Positions 7,989-17,427 of a stretch of 64,000 bases of DNA are shown piece by piece. The translations under genes were made by a program, and so were the position numbers. Numbering within the stretch: the first letter of the stretch is position 1; each line of letters starts with the position of its first letter. The stretch covers positions 992,001 to 1,056,000 of the forward strand of contig JADJKB010000005.1 in the NCBI GenBank assembly GCA_016706225.1, written 5' to 3'. The notes below the pieces were generated by a model. The model had not been told where the DNA came from. It did not search any database and saw nothing but the letters and a program-made list of their open reading frames with translations. This DNA comes from Myxococcales bacterium (GTDB lineage Bacteria > Myxococcota_A > Polyangia > Polyangiales > Polyangiaceae).

Positions 7989-9233
7989 TTGCGGCGCGAG
8001 CAGGGCGGGTGTTCGCTAGTCCGCGTGAGTGTCGAGCTAGCCCGTCGTCTGCTCGAGACCGGGGTAGTGCCGGCTGACGAGATCTTCGCAGCGCTCAGCG
8101 ACTCGGTGAGCACCGGCGTTCCGTTCGTGCAGGCGCTGGTGACCCGCGGGCCGGAGACCGCGGATCTGGTCGACCGCGAGCTCGGGCGCGCGCGCGGGCC
8201 GGTGCTCTCCAGTGTTCGCATCGCGATCGATCTGGCTACACAATTGCCAGTCGGGATGTGCGAACGGCTGCTGGCGGTGCCCGTCGGGCGTGCGCCGTCG
8301 GGCGCGGTCGAGGTGGCCGTCGTGGATTCCTACGATCCCGCCGTTGGCGTCGAGCTCTCTCACCAGCTGGGCGCGCCGGTTTCCATCGTGCGGGCGCCGC
8401 TGGGGGAGATCTTGCTTGCCCTCGATCGCTACCTGGACGAACGAGATCGCGCTGCCGTGCGCAGCACACGCACGCCGGCATTTGGCACGCGTGTTCCGCG
8501 CACGGATGCAGCCCCCACCTTGCGGCAGGCGTTTCGCGCCGTTCAGGAGGAGGGGCCCGATCCCAACGCGCCGCCGGGGGAACACCAGAGCTGGCCGCCG
8601 ATTCCGCTCGTCCGGCGCTCGATGCCGCCGCTCCGGACCCGCGTCGACACCAACCCCGGTGTTGGCGCCGACGCCGCGGCGGCGCCGGCGTCGATCCACG
8701 GCATGGATGAGACCGGGACTTCCATCCTCGGACTGACCCGGTCCAAGGCTCCGCCGCCGGCCGCTCCGCCCAGCGTGCGAGAGCCGAACCTCCAGAGGCT
8801 CGACAGCGCAGAGAGCGCCGACGAGCTCGTGCAGCTCTTGACCGATGCCGCGGCGGGGCTCTCGGCGCTCGTCTTGGTGATCGCGCTGCGCGGCAAGCTG
8901 TACGAAGCCCGCGGGGGTTTCCCTCCTACGAGCCCCGAGCGAACCCCGCTCCGCCTGGCGCCGAGTCCTGGCGGAGTGCTCGAACGCGCGCTGCACGATG
9001 GGCACTACCTCGGCTACGTCCCCGCCGATCCGGCGCATGCCGAGCTCGCCACGTGGGCGGATCGCGGGGAGATCTACCTTGCGCCGATCCGCGTTGGCGG
9101 TCGCGCGCCGCTCTGCCTGCTCCTGGCTGGGCTCCGAAGCAGCCTCGAAACCACCCGGCACGCCGACGCCATCGCGCGCCGCGCCGAACAGGTCCTCGAA
9201 CGCATCGTGCTCGACCGGAAGCGTAAAGGTTGA
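7989..9233 (+). CDS. Orphan GspE N-terminal (MshEN-type) domain protein
   Basis: A 414-residue protein starting with TTG 7989 (GGAG six bases upstream); GTG 8025, twelve codons later, is an alternative. Residues about 13-155 match the GspE/PilB N-terminal domain: a helical first part (ARRLLETGVVPADEI) and a beta-rich second part with the VAVVDSYDPAVGVEL and HQLGAPV patterns, as seen in type II/IV ATPases that bind cyclic-di-GMP or GspL. The following 120 residues are a Pro/Arg-rich linker, and the last 140 residues (about 270-410) look like a small alpha/beta sensor domain of GAF type. There is no AAA ATPase module, so this is not a secretion motor. A role as a c-di-GMP or secretion-linked regulator is possible but unproven. 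It lies 34 nt after ftsB in the same direction. Confidence 0.6.
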   Translation: MRREQGGCSLVRVSVELARRLLETGVVPADEIFAALSDSVSTGVPFVQALVTRGPETADLVDRELGRARGPVLSSVRIAIDLATQLPVGMCERLLAVPVGRAPSGAVEVAVVDSYDPAVGVELSHQLGAPVSIVRAPLGEILLALDRYLDERDRAAVRSTRTPAFGTRVPRTDAAPTLRQAFRAVQEEGPDPNAPPGEHQSWPPIPLVRRSMPPLRTRVDTNPGVGADAAAAPASIHGMDETGTSILGLTRSKAPPPAAPPSVREPNLQRLDSAESADELVQLLTDAAAGLSALVLVIALRGKLYEARGGFPPTSPERTPLRLAPSPGGVLERALHDGHYLGYVPADPAHAELATWADRGEIYLAPIRVGGRAPLCLLLAGLRSSLETTRHADAIARRAEQVLERIVLDRKRKG

Positions 9234-9269
9234 CAGCCCGCCGCTGAACGGGCTAGCAGCCACAACCGC

Positions 9270-11693
9270 GTGGCCACCCGGAGAAAACCTGGAAAATCCG
9301 GCGGCGCCGAACCTCCGCGGCGCGGCTCACGGCGTGGCGGTCAGCTCGAGCTCGGGCTGGCTCGCCCCGAGGAGGTCGCGCCGCTGCACGAGATCGCACA
9401 GGAGAAGTACCTCTCGTACGCTCTGAGCGTCATCACGTCGCGCGCGCTGCCGGACGTGCGCGACGGCTTGAAGCCGGTGCAGCGCCGCATCCTGTACACG
9501 ATGTGGCAGCAGAACCTCACGGCCGATGCCCGCCACAGGAAGTGCGCCAAGGTCGTCGGCGACGTGATGGGTAACTACCACCCACACGGTGACGCGGCCA
9601 TCTACGACGCCCTCGTGCGTATCGCACAGCCCTTCAGTCTGCGGGTGCCACTGGTCGACGGCAGCGGAAACTTCGGCTCGCTCGACGGCGATCCCGCCGC
9701 GGCCATGCGTTACACCGAGTGCCGTCTGACGCCCGTGTCGTCCGAGCTCCTGTCGGAGCTCGACGAGGACACCGTTCATTTTCGTCCGAGCTACGACGGC
9801 ACCAAGGAAGAGCCGGTGGTGTTGCCGGCCAAGGTGCCGAACCTGCTCGTGAACGGAGCGACCGGGATCGCCGTCGGCATGGCGACCAACATTCCGCCGC
9901 ACAACCTGGCCGAGGTGTGTGACGGCGCGATCCGTCTGCTTGATGCTCTGATCGAGAAGAAGACGCTGAGCGCCCGGGAGCTGTGCCGAACGATCAAGGG
10001 CCCAGACTTCCCCACCGGTGGACAGATCGTCAGCACAGCCGAGGAGATCAAACACATCTACGAGACAGGGCAGGGCACGCTGAAGGTGCGCGGTACCTGG
10101 AAGCTTGGACCGGCGAGTCGCACCGACAAGAAGCTGTTGATCACGAGCATCCCATACACGGTGAACAAGTCCGTGCTCGTCGAGCGCATCGCCGACGTGG
10201 TGACCAGCCGCAAGATGCCGCTGCTCCTGGACGTGCGCGACGTTTCGACGGATGACGTGTGCATCGAGCTGGTCCTGAAGAAGGACGCGGACCCACAAAA
10301 GGTTCTGGCCTACCTGTTCAAAACGACGCCCCTCGCGACGAACTTCGCGGTCAACCTCACCTGCCTCGTGCCGACGGAGAACCCGGAGGTGGGGCGCCCT
10401 GAGCGGCTGGATCTGGCGCAGATCCTCTGGCACTTCCTGCATTTCCGCCTCGAGGTGGTGACCCGGCGCCTGGCTCACGAGGCGCGCGCGCTGGAGCGCC
10501 GCATCCACATCCTCGAGGGTTTCGCCGCCATCTTCGACGCCCTGGACGAGATCTTGCGCATCATCCGCAAGAGCGAGGGCAAGGCGGACGCTGCGCGCAA
10601 GATCATGGCGCGCTTCTCCCTCGACGACGAACAGACCGACGCCATCCTGGAGCTCAAGCTCTACCGGCTCGCGCGCCTCGAGATCCTAGTGATCCAGAGC
10701 GAGCTCAAGGACAAGAACAAACGCCTGCGGGAGATCAAGAAACTCCTGAACGAGGCCGAGAGCCGCGGTCGTTGGGCCATCGTGCGAGAAGAGCTCACGC
10801 AGGTCCTTGCCAGCTTCGGCAAGGGGGACAAACGCCGGACGATCATCGAGGAGGTCTCGGACGAACCCGAGCTGACCGCCGAGGACCTGATCGTCGCCGA
10901 AGACAACCACGTGCTCATCACTCGCGATGGCTGGGTCAAACGCCAGAAAGAGATCAAGGACCCGAGTGCCACTCGGGTGCGCGAAGGGGACCAAGTCCTG
11001 AGCTGCGTTGGGGGCTCGACGCGAGCGACGGTCGCGTTCTTCTCCAGCTTCGGCACCGCGTATACGGCTCGTATCGCCGACGTGCCGGCCACCACCGGTT
11101 ACGGTGAGCCGATCCAGAAGCTGTTCAAGCTCAAGGACGGCGAGAGCATCGTGGCGATGTTCTCCCTCGACCCGCGAGTCACCGGCGACGTCGCCGAAAA
11201 GGAGGGTTTTTTTCCAGCTACTTACGCGTTCGCGGCGACCAGCGATGGCTACGCACTCTCGTTCGGGCTCACTTCTTTCGTGGAGCCGAGCACGCGCGCG
11301 GGGCGCCGCTTTGCAAGACCCGCCGGCGACGCGCGGGTCGTCGGGGTGTTCGCCGTGCACGGGGAGGAGACGCTGGTCGCGGCCAGCGCCGCTCGTCGAG
11401 CACTGCTCTGCAAGCTCGAGGAGGTGAACTACCTCTCGGGTCCGGGCAAGGGAGTGCTGCTGATCAAGCTCGATAAGGGCGACAAACTCGTGGGAGTGCG
11501 GGCCGTCGACAAGGACAGCGATGGCCTGGTGATGAAGACCAGCATGGGGGGGGAGCAGAAGATCTCGCCGAGTCGCTACGAGCTGTCGAGCCGCGGCGGG
11601 AAGGGGCGCGAAGTGATGAAGCGAGGGACGCTGATCGAGCCGGTGTTTGAGCCGCCGCCTGCGCCCACCCCGTTCGAGGAAGGGAGCGGTTAG
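9270..11693 (+). CDS. parC: DNA topoisomerase IV subunit A
   Basis: An 807-residue type IIA topoisomerase breakage-reunion subunit starting at GTG 9270. Landmarks are YLSYALSVITSRALPDVRDGLKP, the HPHGDAA helix (105-110) and the catalytic tyrosine in AAMRYTE (Tyr 148). The tower and coiled coil follow, then a C-terminal beta-propeller of about 300 residues. There is no canonical GyrA box in the C-terminal domain, the gene is followed six bases later by a parE/gyrB-type gene, and a separate gyrA lies at 40-43 kb. These points together favour ParC, which decatenates daughter chromosomes. The first 35 residues are a basic Gly/Arg-rich extension. The position equivalent to the quinolone-contact serine is Ala 109, with the acidic position kept as Asp 113. 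Confidence 0.9.
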   Translation: MATRRKPGKSGGAEPPRRGSRRGGQLELGLARPEEVAPLHEIAQEKYLSYALSVITSRALPDVRDGLKPVQRRILYTMWQQNLTADARHRKCAKVVGDVMGNYHPHGDAAIYDALVRIAQPFSLRVPLVDGSGNFGSLDGDPAAAMRYTECRLTPVSSELLSELDEDTVHFRPSYDGTKEEPVVLPAKVPNLLVNGATGIAVGMATNIPPHNLAEVCDGAIRLLDALIEKKTLSARELCRTIKGPDFPTGGQIVSTAEEIKHIYETGQGTLKVRGTWKLGPASRTDKKLLITSIPYTVNKSVLVERIADVVTSRKMPLLLDVRDVSTDDVCIELVLKKDADPQKVLAYLFKTTPLATNFAVNLTCLVPTENPEVGRPERLDLAQILWHFLHFRLEVVTRRLAHEARALERRIHILEGFAAIFDALDEILRIIRKSEGKADAARKIMARFSLDDEQTDAILELKLYRLARLEILVIQSELKDKNKRLREIKKLLNEAESRGRWAIVREELTQVLASFGKGDKRRTIIEEVSDEPELTAEDLIVAEDNHVLITRDGWVKRQKEIKDPSATRVREGDQVLSCVGGSTRATVAFFSSFGTAYTARIADVPATTGYGEPIQKLFKLKDGESIVAMFSLDPRVTGDVAEKEGFFPATYAFAATSDGYALSFGLTSFVEPSTRAGRRFARPAGDARVVGVFAVHGEETLVAASAARRALLCKLEEVNYLSGPGKGVLLIKLDKGDKLVGVRAVDKDSDGLVMKTSMGGEQKISPSRYELSSRGGKGREVMKRGTLIEPVFEPPPAPTPFEEGSG

Positions 11694-11699
11694 CGTCCA

Positions 11700-13601
11700 A
11701 TGCCGAGCTATTCTGCCAAAGACATCACGGTGCTCGAGGGGCTGGACCCAGTGCGCAAGCGCCCCGGCATGTACATTGGCGGCGTCGGTAGCGCAGGGCT
11801 CCACCACCTGGTCTGGGAGATCGTCGACAACTCGGTCGACGAGGCGATGAACGGCCACGCCAGCCAGATCTCGGTGACCTTGCACAAGGACGGGCAGAGT
11901 GTGACCGTCGGCGACGACGGGCGTGGCGTGCCGGTCGACCTGCACCCGAAACACAAGAAGTCCGCGCTCGAGATCATCTTCTGCACGCTGCACGCGGGAG
12001 GAAAATTCGACGAGGGCAACTACAAGACGGCGGGCGGTCTGCACGGCGTCGGCGCCAGTGTGGTGAACGCCCTGTCGGCCCGGCTGATCGCCACGGTGAA
12101 GCGCGACGGCGCGGAACACCGCATGGAATTTCGCGGTGGCAAGGCCACGGGCAAGCTGGAGAAGCTGGGCAAGGCCCGCGGCAGCGGCACCACCGTGTTC
12201 TTCCGGCCCGACCCGGAGATTTTCCCCAAGACGGATTTTTCACCGGAGCTGATCCGGGAGCGGCTCGAGATCGCCAGTTACCTGCACAAAGGGCTCGTCA
12301 TCAGCTTCAGCGACGAGACCCACGGAACCCGGGAGACCTTCCGCCACGCGGACGGCATCGTCGACTTCCAGAAACGCATCGTGAGCGAACGCAACGCGCG
12401 TCCAGTGCACGAGCAGGTGTTCTCGCTGTTTCGCGACAACGGGCTGCGCCTCGAGCTCGTGGTCCAGTGGACCGAGTCGACGGACGAGGTGCTCAAGAGT
12501 TACGTGAACGGCATTCCTACCGGCTCGGGTGGGACCCACGAGAGCGGCTGTCGCGCCGGGCTGGTGAAGGCCGTGCGGAACTACATCGAGACCCACAACC
12601 TCACGCCGCGCGGGGTGACGCTGAGCGCGGAGGACATCCGCGAGGGGCTGAGCGCTGTGCTCAGTGTGTTCATCTCGGACCCGCAGTTTCAGGGGCAGAC
12701 CAAGGACCGCTTGAACAACCCCGAGGTCCAGGCCGCGGTCGATGGCGCGGTGCGCCCGTCTCTCGAGCAGTGGCTGAACCAGAACCGCACGACTGCGGAG
12801 CAGATCGTGGCGCGCATCATCCTGGCGGCGCGGGCCCGCGAGGCGTCGCGGGCGGCGAGCCAAGCCGTGACGCGCAAGACCGCGACCAGCGGGCGCAGCA
12901 TGTTGCCGGGCAAGCTCAGCGACTGCATCGTCAGCGACCGTCGCGACACCGAGCTCTTCATCGTCGAGGGGGACAGCGCCGGCGGCAGCGCGAAACAGGG
13001 TCGTGATCGCACCACCCAGGCGGTATTGCCGCTTCGGGGCAAGGTCTTGAACACCGAAGGCATGGCCTTGTCAAAGGTGCTCGAGAACAAGGAAATATCC
13101 GATTTGCTCACGGCGCTCGGCTGCGGGATCGGACAGAGCTTCGAGGCCGCGCGGCTGCGGTATCAGCGCATCGTGCTCTTGGCGGACGCCGACAGCGATG
13201 GCCACCACATCACGACGCTCTTGCTCACCTTCTTTTACCGGCACCTGCCCGACCTCATTCGGCAGGGCAAGCTGTTCGTGGCGGTGCCGCCGCTGTACCG
13301 GATCGACATCGGGAAAGAGACGTTCTGGGCGGTGGACGACGCGGACAAGGAGCGGATCTTGAAGCAGCAAACCAAGAGCGCAAAGGCGGAGATCACCCGC
13401 TTCAAGGGGCTGGGAGAGATGATGCCCAAGGTGCTCTGGGACACGACGCTGAATCCGAAGACCCGCCGGCTGATGAAGATCGAGGTCGCGGACGCGCTCG
13501 CGACCGATCGTGTGGTCAACGATCTGATGGGCAAGGACCCCTCGGCGAGGTTCCGGTTCATCATGGATCGCGCCGACGAGGCCGAAGTCCTCGACGTCTG
13601 A
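11700..13601 (+). CDS. parE: DNA topoisomerase IV subunit B
   Basis: A 633-residue ATPase subunit, usual length for ParE and short GyrB. GHKL ATP-binding motifs are visible: EIVDNSVDEA (Bergerat N-box), DDGRGVPVD, and the GLHGVGASVVNALS lid. The TOPRIM domain has EGDSAGGSAKQGRDR, PLRGKVLNTE and the DADSDGHH metal site, followed by TFFYRHLP. It pairs with ParC to form the A2B2 enzyme and starts six bases after parC, so the two are certainly cotranscribed and probably translationally coupled. A 13-bp hairpin begins one base after its stop codon. The ParE rather than GyrB label rests on adjacency to parC; no second gyrB is present in the window. Confidence 0.9.
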   Translation: MPSYSAKDITVLEGLDPVRKRPGMYIGGVGSAGLHHLVWEIVDNSVDEAMNGHASQISVTLHKDGQSVTVGDDGRGVPVDLHPKHKKSALEIIFCTLHAGGKFDEGNYKTAGGLHGVGASVVNALSARLIATVKRDGAEHRMEFRGGKATGKLEKLGKARGSGTTVFFRPDPEIFPKTDFSPELIRERLEIASYLHKGLVISFSDETHGTRETFRHADGIVDFQKRIVSERNARPVHEQVFSLFRDNGLRLELVVQWTESTDEVLKSYVNGIPTGSGGTHESGCRAGLVKAVRNYIETHNLTPRGVTLSAEDIREGLSAVLSVFISDPQFQGQTKDRLNNPEVQAAVDGAVRPSLEQWLNQNRTTAEQIVARIILAARAREASRAASQAVTRKTATSGRSMLPGKLSDCIVSDRRDTELFIVEGDSAGGSAKQGRDRTTQAVLPLRGKVLNTEGMALSKVLENKEISDLLTALGCGIGQSFEAARLRYQRIVLLADADSDGHHITTLLLTFFYRHLPDLIRQGKLFVAVPPLYRIDIGKETFWAVDDADKERILKQQTKSAKAEITRFKGLGEMMPKVLWDTTLNPKTRRLMKIEVADALATDRVVNDLMGKDPSARFRFIMDRADEAEVLDV

Positions 13602-13602
13602 T

Positions 13603-13632
13603 TCGGCTTTCGCCCTGCTGGGCGAAAGCCGA
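13603..13632 (+). terminator. Strong hairpin after parE
   Basis: Perfect 13-bp stem TCGGCTTTCGCCC / GGGCGAAAGCCGA with a 4-nt TGCT loop, beginning one base after the parE stop. There is no T-tract after it, so it may act with another factor or serve as an mRNA 3'-end stabiliser. It is the clearest hairpin in the window. Confidence 0.7.
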
Positions 13633-13819
13633 GGCTGCAGGCTGCAGGAGGTCCACTGGAGTTGACGGCGACGTCGAGCTTGAACGGCGCACGGTCCACG
13701 TCCACCTCGCCGTCGCCGTCAAAGTCCACGTCAACGAAACACGTCCGAGCGCCTGCCAGTGCGGGGACACGAGTCCCGCGAGGCTTGTCGCGGCGTCGAA
13801 GCACGCCGATACTGACGGC

Positions 13820-15547
13820 ATGCGGCGATCAATTCTGCTGGCGCTCGTCGTGGTGGCCGGCCTGGGGGCTGCGAGCGCTTGTTCATCGGCGAGTGGCGGT
13901 GGTAGCTCGCCGGCGGGCGGCGGCACAGCCGGGGACGCGTCGGTGCTAGGCGGCGCCGCGGGCAGCGGCGCGCTGGGCGGCGCCGGTGGCAGCGTCGGTG
14001 GCAGCGGTGGGCTCAACCTGCCGGACGCGAGCGACGGCGCGGCCGGCACGGGCGGCGCGCCGGCGCCCGACCCCAAGACGTGCGCCGAGGCAAAGACCCA
14101 GAAGTCCTACGTCGGGTGTGAGTTCTGGCCGACGGTCTTGGCCAATCCGATCTGGAATATCTTCGACTTTGCGGTGGTGATCGCCAACTCCGGGGACGAC
14201 CCAGCCGACGTGGTCGTCACACGCGGTGGTGCGAGCGTGGCGACCAGTCAGGTGCTCGGAGGGGGACTCGGGGTCGTGTACTTGCCGTGGGTCTCGGAGC
14301 TGAAGGGCCCCGACGCCGACGTGTGTGCGTCCGGCACTCCGCCGACCGCGAGCGTGCGGGTCAACGACGGCGCCTATCGACTGGTGAGCACTCGGCCGGT
14401 GACGGTGTGGCAGTTCAGCGCGCTCGAGTTCCAGGGCGTGGGCGGGCCGGCCGGCAAGGACTGGTCAGCGTGTCCCGGAAACCAGACCTGTCCCGCGGCG
14501 CTGTTTCCGCTCGGTTGTTTTTCGTTCACCAGCGACGCGTCGCTCTTGATCCCGACCAGTGCCATGACCGGGAACTACCGCGTCACGAGCTATCCGGGCT
14601 GGAGCGCCGAGAACGTTCCCGGATACTTCGGCGTGACGGCGACAGAGGACGGGACCACCGTGAAGGTGAAGCTGTCCTCCACGGGGGACATTGCGGCGGG
14701 AACGGGCATCAGTGCGACCAGCGCGGGCGGACTGCTCGAGCTGTCTCTCGACGCGGGCGACGTCGTGCAGTTGGTGGGGAAAGCTGCGGGCAATCGCGAT
14801 CTTTCCGGTGCGCTGGTGCAGGCGAACAAACCAGTCTCCGTCATCGCCGGCTCGAGCTGCATGGAGATCCCCGCCGGTGTGAAGGCCTGTGATCACATCG
14901 AGGAGAGTGTGCTGCCCGCCGAGACCCTCGGGCAGCACTATTTCGTGACGCGGCCCACCGGACCGAACGCGAATCCCGTCGGTCACGTCGTGCGGCTCTA
15001 CGGCAACGTCGATGGCACCAAGCTGAGTTACCCGTCGGGCACCCCGCTCAACGCTCCGGCTGGGCTCAATGCCGGGCAGGTGTTCGACATGGGAGTGGTC
15101 GGTGAGGACTTCGAGATCGCCGGAGATCACGAGTTCTCCGTCGCGACGTTTCAGCAGGGCGGGGCGGCGGTCGATCCGGCGGCGGTCCCCGGCACCCGCA
15201 AGGGCGACCCGTCCCAGAGTCAGGCCACGGCCATCGAACAGTGGCGCCTGAAGTACATTTTCATCGCTCCGAGTGACTACGCAGTGAGCTACGTGGACGT
15301 GATTCAGCCGATGGACGCGACGATCATCATCGATGGCTCGTCGGGCATCGCTCCGGTCAAGATTGGCACGAGCACGTTCGGTGTTGCTCGCATCAAGCTG
15401 AGCAGCGGCGCCGGCGGCGTTCACGTGATCCTGGGCGACAAACCCTTCGGCATTCAGGTGATGGGCTACGCGCCCTACACCTCGTACCAGTATCCCGGCG
15501 GGCTCGGGCTGACAGCCATCGCCCCACCTCCGCCGCCCATCAAGTGA
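13820..15547 (+). CDS. IgGFc-binding-type surface lipoprotein
   Basis: A 575-residue lipoprotein. The signal peptide MRRSILLALVVVAGLGAAS is followed by lipobox SAC-S (Cys 21). A low-complexity linker of about 65 residues made of Gly, Ala and Ser comes next. The rest matches the IgGFc-binding protein family found in large numbers in Myxococcota: KSYVGCEFWPT near the start of the domain, then NIFDFAVVIANSG, later blocks ending with NYRVTSYPG, GYFGVTATEDGT, SVIAGSSCMEIP, CDHIEESVLPAETLGQHYFV, and a C-terminal GIQVMGYAPYTSYQYPGG. These proteins are thought to be exposed adhesins or matrix components; the eukaryotic name does not prove immunoglobulin binding. It stands alone between the parE terminator and a small hairpin at 15574-15597. 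Confidence 0.8.
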   Translation: MRRSILLALVVVAGLGAASACSSASGGGSSPAGGGTAGDASVLGGAAGSGALGGAGGSVGGSGGLNLPDASDGAAGTGGAPAPDPKTCAEAKTQKSYVGCEFWPTVLANPIWNIFDFAVVIANSGDDPADVVVTRGGASVATSQVLGGGLGVVYLPWVSELKGPDADVCASGTPPTASVRVNDGAYRLVSTRPVTVWQFSALEFQGVGGPAGKDWSACPGNQTCPAALFPLGCFSFTSDASLLIPTSAMTGNYRVTSYPGWSAENVPGYFGVTATEDGTTVKVKLSSTGDIAAGTGISATSAGGLLELSLDAGDVVQLVGKAAGNRDLSGALVQANKPVSVIAGSSCMEIPAGVKACDHIEESVLPAETLGQHYFVTRPTGPNANPVGHVVRLYGNVDGTKLSYPSGTPLNAPAGLNAGQVFDMGVVGEDFEIAGDHEFSVATFQQGGAAVDPAAVPGTRKGDPSQSQATAIEQWRLKYIFIAPSDYAVSYVDVIQPMDATIIIDGSSGIAPVKIGTSTFGVARIKLSSGAGGVHVILGDKPFGIQVMGYAPYTSYQYPGGLGLTAIAPPPPPIK

Positions 15548-15573
15548 TTGGCCGTGCTGCGGAGAAATCCCTT

Positions 15574-15597
15574 TAGCCTCCCCGAAGGTCGAGGCTA
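15574..15597 (+). terminator. Possible weak terminator hairpin
   Basis: 7-bp inverted repeat TAGCCTC (15574-15580) and GAGGCTA (15591-15597) with a 10-nt loop, about 27 nt after the stop of the IgGFc-type gene and 20 nt before the next start. There is no T-run, so it is weak evidence only. Confidence 0.3.
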
Positions 15598-15616
15598 GGC
15601 TGTTGGGACAGCTGGC

Positions 15617-16462
15617 ATGCGGTTCGACTGCGTCTTGATCGATTTCGACGGCACGTTCACCCTCGCTGAACAAGAGGGTGCCCCGTTCACCGAGGCGTAT
15701 CAGGCGGACCTGGCTAGCCGCCTCGGGCGCGACATCGGCCGAGAGTGGCAGGAGTGCGAGGCCACGGTGCGGGCCCGACCGACCGAGTTCGGCTGGCTGT
15801 TTCAGGGCAAGCTGGTCGCGCCGGGGAACGCCGACCCGTACATTCGGGCGACGACCATCGCACGCATGCTGATGGATCGCTTCGACGCCTACCAAGAGCC
15901 AGCCGAGCGTGAACAGGCGTTGTCCGAGCTCTACGGTCGGAGCTATGAGAGTTCGGCGACGGTGTTTCGTCCCGGCGCCAAACAATCGCTCGAGCGCCTG
16001 CTCGCCACGGGGCTGCCGATCTTCGTGGTGACGAACTCGGGCACCGAGGCGGTGACCCGCAAGGTCGAATCGCTGCTGCCGAATGCGTCGGTTCGACCGA
16101 CGGTGCGTGGCAACGCCAAGAAGGCCTTCATCGAGCCGCCTGACGTGCCGGACGCGACCTTCGCCGCGCTGCCGGAGACGCAGAGCCTGCCGGGGCTCCC
16201 GCGTCCGGTCTACCTGCGCCGCGGTCGTTATTACGAGGTGCTCCGCCGGATCTGGAATGAGACGGGGACCACGCCCGAGCGCACGCTGCTCGTCGGCGAC
16301 ATCTACGAGCTCGATCTCGCGATGCCACTGCACCTCGGGGTGGCGATTCACCTCATCGTGGGCGGCACGACGCCGGAGTACGAACAGCGTTTCGTGTCGG
16401 CGGAGGCCCGCGGTGGTGTGAGCCCGGATCTCGACGCGGTGCTCGGGCGCGTGGGGGTCTGA
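15617..16462 (+). CDS. HAD-superfamily hydrolase
   Basis: A 281-residue protein with the haloacid dehalogenase nucleophile motif DFDGTFT at residues 9-15 (first Asp nucleophile, second Asp acid/base), motif II VVTNSG (about residues 137-142), a conserved Lys region (NAKKAF) and motif IV GDIYELDLAMP (about 224-234), where the two acidic residues would bind magnesium. It also has a large cap insertion of about 100 helical residues after motif I. It is probably a soluble phosphatase or phosphoglycolate-type hydrolase; the substrate cannot be read. It is followed one base later by the BtpA-family gene, so the two are cotranscribed, but no pathway link is evident. Confidence 0.75.
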   Translation: MRFDCVLIDFDGTFTLAEQEGAPFTEAYQADLASRLGRDIGREWQECEATVRARPTEFGWLFQGKLVAPGNADPYIRATTIARMLMDRFDAYQEPAEREQALSELYGRSYESSATVFRPGAKQSLERLLATGLPIFVVTNSGTEAVTRKVESLLPNASVRPTVRGNAKKAFIEPPDVPDATFAALPETQSLPGLPRPVYLRRGRYYEVLRRIWNETGTTPERTLLVGDIYELDLAMPLHLGVAIHLIVGGTTPEYEQRFVSAEARGGVSPDLDAVLGRVGV

Positions 16463-16463
16463 G

Positions 16464-17270
16464 TTGGCCCCGGCGCTCTCGGAGCGCTTCGGGCGAAACG
16501 AGCGCGTGCTGCTCGGCGTGGTTCACCTCTTGCCGCTGCCCGGCAGTCCACAGTTCAGCTCCCGGCGGGCGGTGCTCGACCGTGCCCTGGCCGACGCGGA
16601 CGCGCTGCTCGGCGGCGGGCTCGATGGCTTTGTGGTGGAGAACTTCGGGGACGTGCCGTTCTTCCGGGAAGAAGTCCCGCCCGCGACCGTGGCGGAGATG
16701 ACGGCCGTCTGCGCGCGTCTGCGCGCGCAGGTCGGCAGCGAGATGCTGCTCGGGGTGAACGTGCTCAGAAATGCGGCCGGGGCTGCGCTCGCCATCGCGG
16801 CCGCGATCGGCGCGGACTTCATCCGAGTCAACGTGCACAGCGGAGTCATGCTCACCGATCAAGGCACCCTGGAGGGGCGTGCCCACGAGACCCTGCGCAC
16901 GCGGGCGCTGCTCGCCCCGAGCGTCGAGATCTTGGCGGACGTCGCCGTGAAACACGCCACGCCGCCAGCCGGCTTCGATCTGGAGCAGGCGGCAAAGGAC
17001 ACGGCATATCGCGCGCTGGCCGACGGCCTCATCGTCACCGGCAGCGGGACCGGTCGCGCCACCAGCGTCGAGCGCCTGTCGAGCGTCCGGCGCGCCGTGC
17101 CCGATCGCCCGCTCTTCGTCGGAAGTGGCGCGAGCTCCGGGTCGGTCGCCGCGCTGCTCGCAGTCGCAGACGGGGTGATCGTCGGCACCCACCTCAAACA
17201 CGACGGCCGGGTGGAGGCGCCGGTCGACGCCGAGCGGGTGCGGGCCTTCGTGAGCGCCGCGCGCGGCTGA
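16464..17270 (+). CDS. BtpA/SgcQ family protein
   Basis: A 268-residue TIM-barrel-like protein, start TTG 16464, one base after the HAD stop. Recognisable BtpA-family features are GVVHLLPLPGSP near the N-terminus, DGFVVENFGDVPF, GVNVLRNAAGAALAIAAAIGADFIRVNVHSG in the middle, and GSGTGRAT and VGSGASSGSVAALL toward the C-terminus, which looks like a phosphate-binding loop. BtpA is needed for photosystem I accumulation in cyanobacteria, but the family is widespread and its reaction is unknown; SgcQ-like members sit with sugar-phosphate genes. Nothing here suggests photosynthesis. The HAD partner may point to phosphorylated-sugar metabolism, which is inference. Confidence 0.8.
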   Translation: MAPALSERFGRNERVLLGVVHLLPLPGSPQFSSRRAVLDRALADADALLGGGLDGFVVENFGDVPFFREEVPPATVAEMTAVCARLRAQVGSEMLLGVNVLRNAAGAALAIAAAIGADFIRVNVHSGVMLTDQGTLEGRAHETLRTRALLAPSVEILADVAVKHATPPAGFDLEQAAKDTAYRALADGLIVTGSGTGRATSVERLSSVRRAVPDRPLFVGSGASSGSVAALLAVADGVIVGTHLKHDGRVEAPVDAERVRAFVSAARG

Positions 17271-17427
17271 AGCGCGTTTCGTCTCGGCCAGCCCGCGCTC
17301 CGTGGGGCTGACACGCATTTCCTTCGCCCGCCGCGCCGAAGGTCGCGTTCGCGATCTCAGCTGCGTCGCGCTCGGCGGCGGCGGAGGCTCGGCGCCCACG
17401 GGTTTGAGTGCTAGGAAGCGAAGCGTC

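Noticed and set aside
13235..13804. Minus-strand frame reading into parE as a full gene
   Set aside because: Most of it is antisense to parE; only the short Asp-rich segment is of interest and is listed as a finding.
14465..16351. 628-residue minus-strand frame
   Set aside because: Antisense to the IgGFc-type lipoprotein and HAD genes; no recognised motif.
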